From the NCBI GenBank assembly GCA_904379015.1, contig CAJFHG010000003.1, positions 62,001 to 126,000 on the forward strand: a DNA stretch of 64,000 nucleotides, in the 5' to 3' direction. The translations under genes were made by a program, and so were the position numbers. The number at the start of each line of letters is the position of its first letter. Positions within the stretch are counted from its first letter, which is position 1. The DNA is from Candidatus Paralachnospira caecorum (GTDB lineage Bacteria; Bacillota; Clostridia; Lachnospirales; Lachnospiraceae). Below, piece by piece: positions 61,705-64,000 of this stretch. The notes under the pieces are model-generated. The model did not search any database and was not told the DNA's origin. It was given only the letters and a program-made list of their open reading frames with translations.

Positions 61705-62715
61705 CTATTTCTCATTGGAAAGGGCAATGAATTTCTCCAGCTGTTCCTTTGCCTTTCCGCTGTCGATCAATTCTTCCGCAGTCTTGACTGCCTCTTTCAG
61801 TGTTATACCATCTCTCACCATATAAATGCAAGCGGCAGAGTTCAGAACCACTGCATTTCTTTTGGGACCCTTCTGTCCGTTTAAGATATCCAGCGCGATC
61901 TGCGCGTTTTCTTCCGGAGCGCCTCCGGTGAGATCCCCGGGTCTGCATCTGGGAAGTCCGACCTGTTCCGACTCCAGAACGTAGGAGGTCAGCTGTCCGT
62001 CCCGCAGCTCGCAGCAAGTGGTCGGCGCGCACATGGAAATCTCGTCAATGCCATCCTGTCCATGGACCACAATGGCCCGCTTGACGCCCAGCTTCAGCAG
62101 CACCTGGGCCAGCGGTTCCACCAGCTTTTCATCGTAAACTCCCAGGAGCTCAAAATTGGCGCCTGCCGGATTTGCCAGCGGCCCGAGGATGTTGAAAATG
62201 GTCCGGATTCCCAGCTCCTTTCTCACCGGCGCCACAAACCGCATGGCTGTGTGATAAGTCTGAGCAAACATAAAGCAGAGGTTGATCTTTCCGAGGATCT
62301 CCGCGCTCTTCATGGGCCCGATGGCAATGTCCACCCCCAGCGCCTCCAGCACATCCGCCGCGCCGCATTTGCTGGAAACCCTCCTGTTTCCGTGTTTCGC
62401 CACGGGAATTCCCGCCGCTGAGACCACCAGAGCTGAAATGGTGGAAATATTAAAGGTATTGGCCTCGTCTCCTCCTGTCCCGACGATTTCCAGCACGTCC
62501 ATATTATGGAGCAGCCGGACGCAGTGTTTTCTCATGCCCGCCGCGCAGGCCGTGATCTCCTCTATGGTCTCGCCCTTCATGCGGAGCCCTGTCAGGAAGG
62601 CGCCCATGTGGATCTGGGAGGCCTCTCCGCTCATGATCTCATCCATCACTTCCTCTGCCATGTCATAGCTCAGATTATTTCCATTTACCAGTTCATAAAT
62701 TGCTTCTTTGATCAT
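61705..62715 (-). CDS. trpD: anthranilate phosphoribosyltransferase
   Basis: 336 residues. The N-terminal helical part contains EVMDEIMSGEASQIHMGAF; the PRPP site is EIVGTGGDEANTFNIST and KHGNRRVSSKCGAADVLEALG, with FMFAQTYHTAMR further on. It joins anthranilate and PRPP. The ATG at 62715 has AAAGGAG 7 bases upstream; the open frame continues past it to 63108 inside trpG without support. Confidence 0.97.
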   Translation of the reverse strand: MIKEAIYELVNGNNLSYDMAEEVMDEIMSGEASQIHMGAFLTGLRMKGETIEEITACAAGMRKHCVRLLHNMDVLEIVGTGGDEANTFNISTISALVVSAAGIPVAKHGNRRVSSKCGAADVLEALGVDIAIGPMKSAEILGKINLCFMFAQTYHTAMRFVAPVRKELGIRTIFNILGPLANPAGANFELLGVYDEKLVEPLAQVLLKLGVKRAIVVHGQDGIDEISMCAPTTCCELRDGQLTSYVLESEQVGLPRCRPGDLTGGAPEENAQIALDILNGQKGPKRNAVVLNSAACIYMVRDGITLKEAVKTAEELIDSGKAKEQLEKFIALSNEK

Positions 62716-62774
62716 ATCGGTTCTCCTTTTCTCTGTTTTGATATTGATATTGATCTGTTTCCGATTTTCGCCCA

Positions 62775-63344
62775 TCAAATTTTCAGAAATTTTTCCATCA
62801 TGATTCTTCCCGAGGGAGTCAGGACAGACTCCGGGTGAAACTGAAATCCGTATACAGGATATTCCCGGTGGCAGACCGCCATGACTTCTCCGTCCGCCGT
62901 CTCTGCCGCCACCTGAAGACATTCGGGAAGTGTATCCCGTTTCACGGCCAGAGAATGATATCTGGCCGCCGGCTCCTCTTTCCGCAGCCCCCTGAAAACC
63001 GGCACCTCCGTATCCAGCTTCAGAATGCTCTGTTTTCCGTGCATTACGCGTCCCGCATAAGTGATCACCGCGCCGAAGGCCTCGCATATGGCCTGGTTCC
63101 CCAGACACACGCCCAGGATAGGAACTTTCCCCGCAAGACGTTTCACCGCCTCTTCACAGATCCCCGCGTCCGCCGGCCGCCCCGGTCCCGGCGAGAGAAT
63201 CAGATGGCTCATCCTCTGCCCTTCCAGTTCTTCCGGAGTCATTTCATCGTTCCGGATCACCCGGATCTCCTCGCCGGTCAGAGAACCGGTCAGCTGCACC
63301 AGATTATAAGAAAAGCTGTCATAATTGTCGATCAGAAGAATCAT
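62775..63344 (-). CDS. trpG: anthranilate synthase glutamine amidotransferase subunit
   Basis: 189 residues, class I amidotransferase: LIDNYDSFSYNLVQ, SPGPGRPADAG, nucleophile in GVCLGNQAI and the His/Glu pair in FQFHPESVLTPSG. It is one of two such subunits in the window; the other is pabA. The AGGAGG site and the ATG at 63344 overlap the trpE end (ATGA), which ties it to anthranilate synthase. Confidence 0.96.
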   Translation of the reverse strand: MILLIDNYDSFSYNLVQLTGSLTGEEIRVIRNDEMTPEELEGQRMSHLILSPGPGRPADAGICEEAVKRLAGKVPILGVCLGNQAICEAFGAVITYAGRVMHGKQSILKLDTEVPVFRGLRKEEPAARYHSLAVKRDTLPECLQVAAETADGEVMAVCHREYPVYGFQFHPESVLTPSGRIMMEKFLKI

Positions 63345-64000
63345 CCCCGCACCTCCTTCGCTCTCCGGATGGCCTCGATCACCGCTCCCGCTTTGTTTTC
63401 GCATTCCTCATATTCCTTCTCCGGAACGCTGTCGGCCACAATTCCCGCACCCGCCTGCACATAAACCTTTTCGTCCTTTTTGACTGCCGTCCGGATGGCG
63501 ATGCACACATCCAGATTGCCGGAAAAGTCCAGATATCCGATGGCGCCTCCGTATACGCCCCTTGCCGTAGGCTCCAGCTCGTCGATGATCTCGCAGGCCC
63601 TGAACTTGGGCGCCCCCGACAGGGTTCCCGCCGGCAGCAGCGCCTGAACGGCGTCGCAGGCGTCTTTCCCTTCCTTCAGAGTCCCGGTTACCACGGAGGC
63701 GATATGCATGACCCTGGAAAACCGGTGGACGCTCATATAATCCTCCACCTGTACCGTGCCGTACTCCGAAATCTTTCCGATGTCATTCCGCGCCAGATCC
63801 ACCAGCATATTGTGCTCCGCCAGTTCCTTTTCATCGGCCAGCAGTTCCTGCTCCAGAGCCCGGTCCTCCTCCGGTGTTCTGCCTCTTTTTCGGGTTCCCG
63901 CCACAGGAAAGGTGACCAGCTTTCCGTTTGTTAGCCTGACCATGGTCTCCGGCGACGCTCCCGCGATCTGCACGTCTCCGCTCTGAATAAAATACATATA
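63341..64000 (-). CDS. trpE: anthranilate synthase component I (partial)
   Basis: The 219 C-terminal residues are in the window; the 5' part lies beyond the right edge. FPVAGTRKRG carries alanine where the PabB in this window has lysine (PIKGT), which marks TrpE; LVDLARNDIGKISEYG, LPAGTLSGAPKFRACEII and QAGAGIVADSVPE complete the chorismate-binding core. It makes anthranilate from chorismate. The feedback-binding N-terminal motif cannot be seen. Confidence 0.96.
   Translation of the reverse strand, partial: YMYFIQSGDVQIAGASPETMVRLTNGKLVTFPVAGTRKRGRTPEEDRALEQELLADEKELAEHNMLVDLARNDIGKISEYGTVQVEDYMSVHRFSRVMHIASVVTGTLKEGKDACDAVQALLPAGTLSGAPKFRACEIIDELEPTARGVYGGAIGYLDFSGNLDVCIAIRTAVKKDEKVYVQAGAGIVADSVPEKEYEECENKAGAVIEAIRRAKEVRG

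Noticed and set aside
1-64000. CRISPR array, rRNA genes or intact insertion sequence
   Set aside because: No regularly spaced repeats, no rRNA-like sequence and no transposase were found on either strand.

Overview
The window reads as chromosomal DNA of a low-to-moderate-GC Gram-positive anaerobe of the Clostridia, most likely a Lachnospiraceae member. The reasons are Shine-Dalgarno sites of the AGGAGG type before nearly every gene, T-box and ZTP riboswitches, RNase J, a short RpoD/SigA, the trio IreB-RuvX-DUF1292, an acetate kinase, and a PreP-like M16C peptidase in an operon with era and recO. Genus cannot be told from the sequence alone. Nearly all genes lie on the minus strand, so operons read from right to left. 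The body of the window is housekeeping; accessory DNA is concentrated at about 36.2-38.0 kb, with a decayed fragment near 8.5 kb.

Right to left: a tryptophan operon trpE(partial)-G-D-C-B-A without trpF (64.0-58.9 kb); a diacylglycerol-kinase-family gene and rpoD, each with its own promoter; queH and ackA; gltB-gltD behind a leader holding an intrinsic terminator; an ABC exporter-type operon (ATPase, large FtsX permease) that continues by overlapping codons into an ECF-like sigma factor and a membrane anti-sigma-like protein (47.8-42.9 kb); a GNAT gene (plus strand), a DMT transporter, pepF and a nitroreductase; tRNA-Gly(GCC) with a relic of an integrated element beside it (integrase fragment, tiny holin-like toxin ORF, two XRE regulators); a two-repeat protein of unknown function; prmA-rsmE-cysteine desulfurase-thiI; an HPr-like gene without the active histidine; mtaB.

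Next is a long probable operon from 29.2 to 18.8 kb: ireB-like, ruvX, DUF1292, RNase J, short MltG-like, trmR, U32 peptidase (trhP-like), ydcF-like, M16C peptidase, era and recO. Then come an unknown lipoprotein, glyS and an amino-acid ABC importer (18.7-14.3 kb) in one apparent transcript, and pabA-pabB, an NlpC/P60 lipoprotein, a frameshifted acetyltransferase, a small membrane protein and pabC. The left end has an anaerobic-type aldo/keto reductase (plus strand), purH under a ZTP riboswitch, an alanine/glycine:Na+ symporter, aspS under a T-box whose likely specifier is an asparagine codon, and a KdpD/KdpE-like two-component pair cut by the window edge.

The genes divide into folate and tryptophan supply from chorismate (pab and trp), nitrogen assimilation (gltBD), tRNA modification (trmR, U32, mtaB, thiI, queH), ribosome maturation (era, rsmE, prmA) and RNA turnover (RNase J). 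No clearly new defence or biosynthetic system is visible. The most promising leads are the sigma/anti-sigma-coupled ABC operon, the aspS T-box with an Asn specifier, the gltB attenuator, the Crh-like HPr, a 29-bp palindrome present twice, and the toxin/integrase relic at tRNA-Gly.
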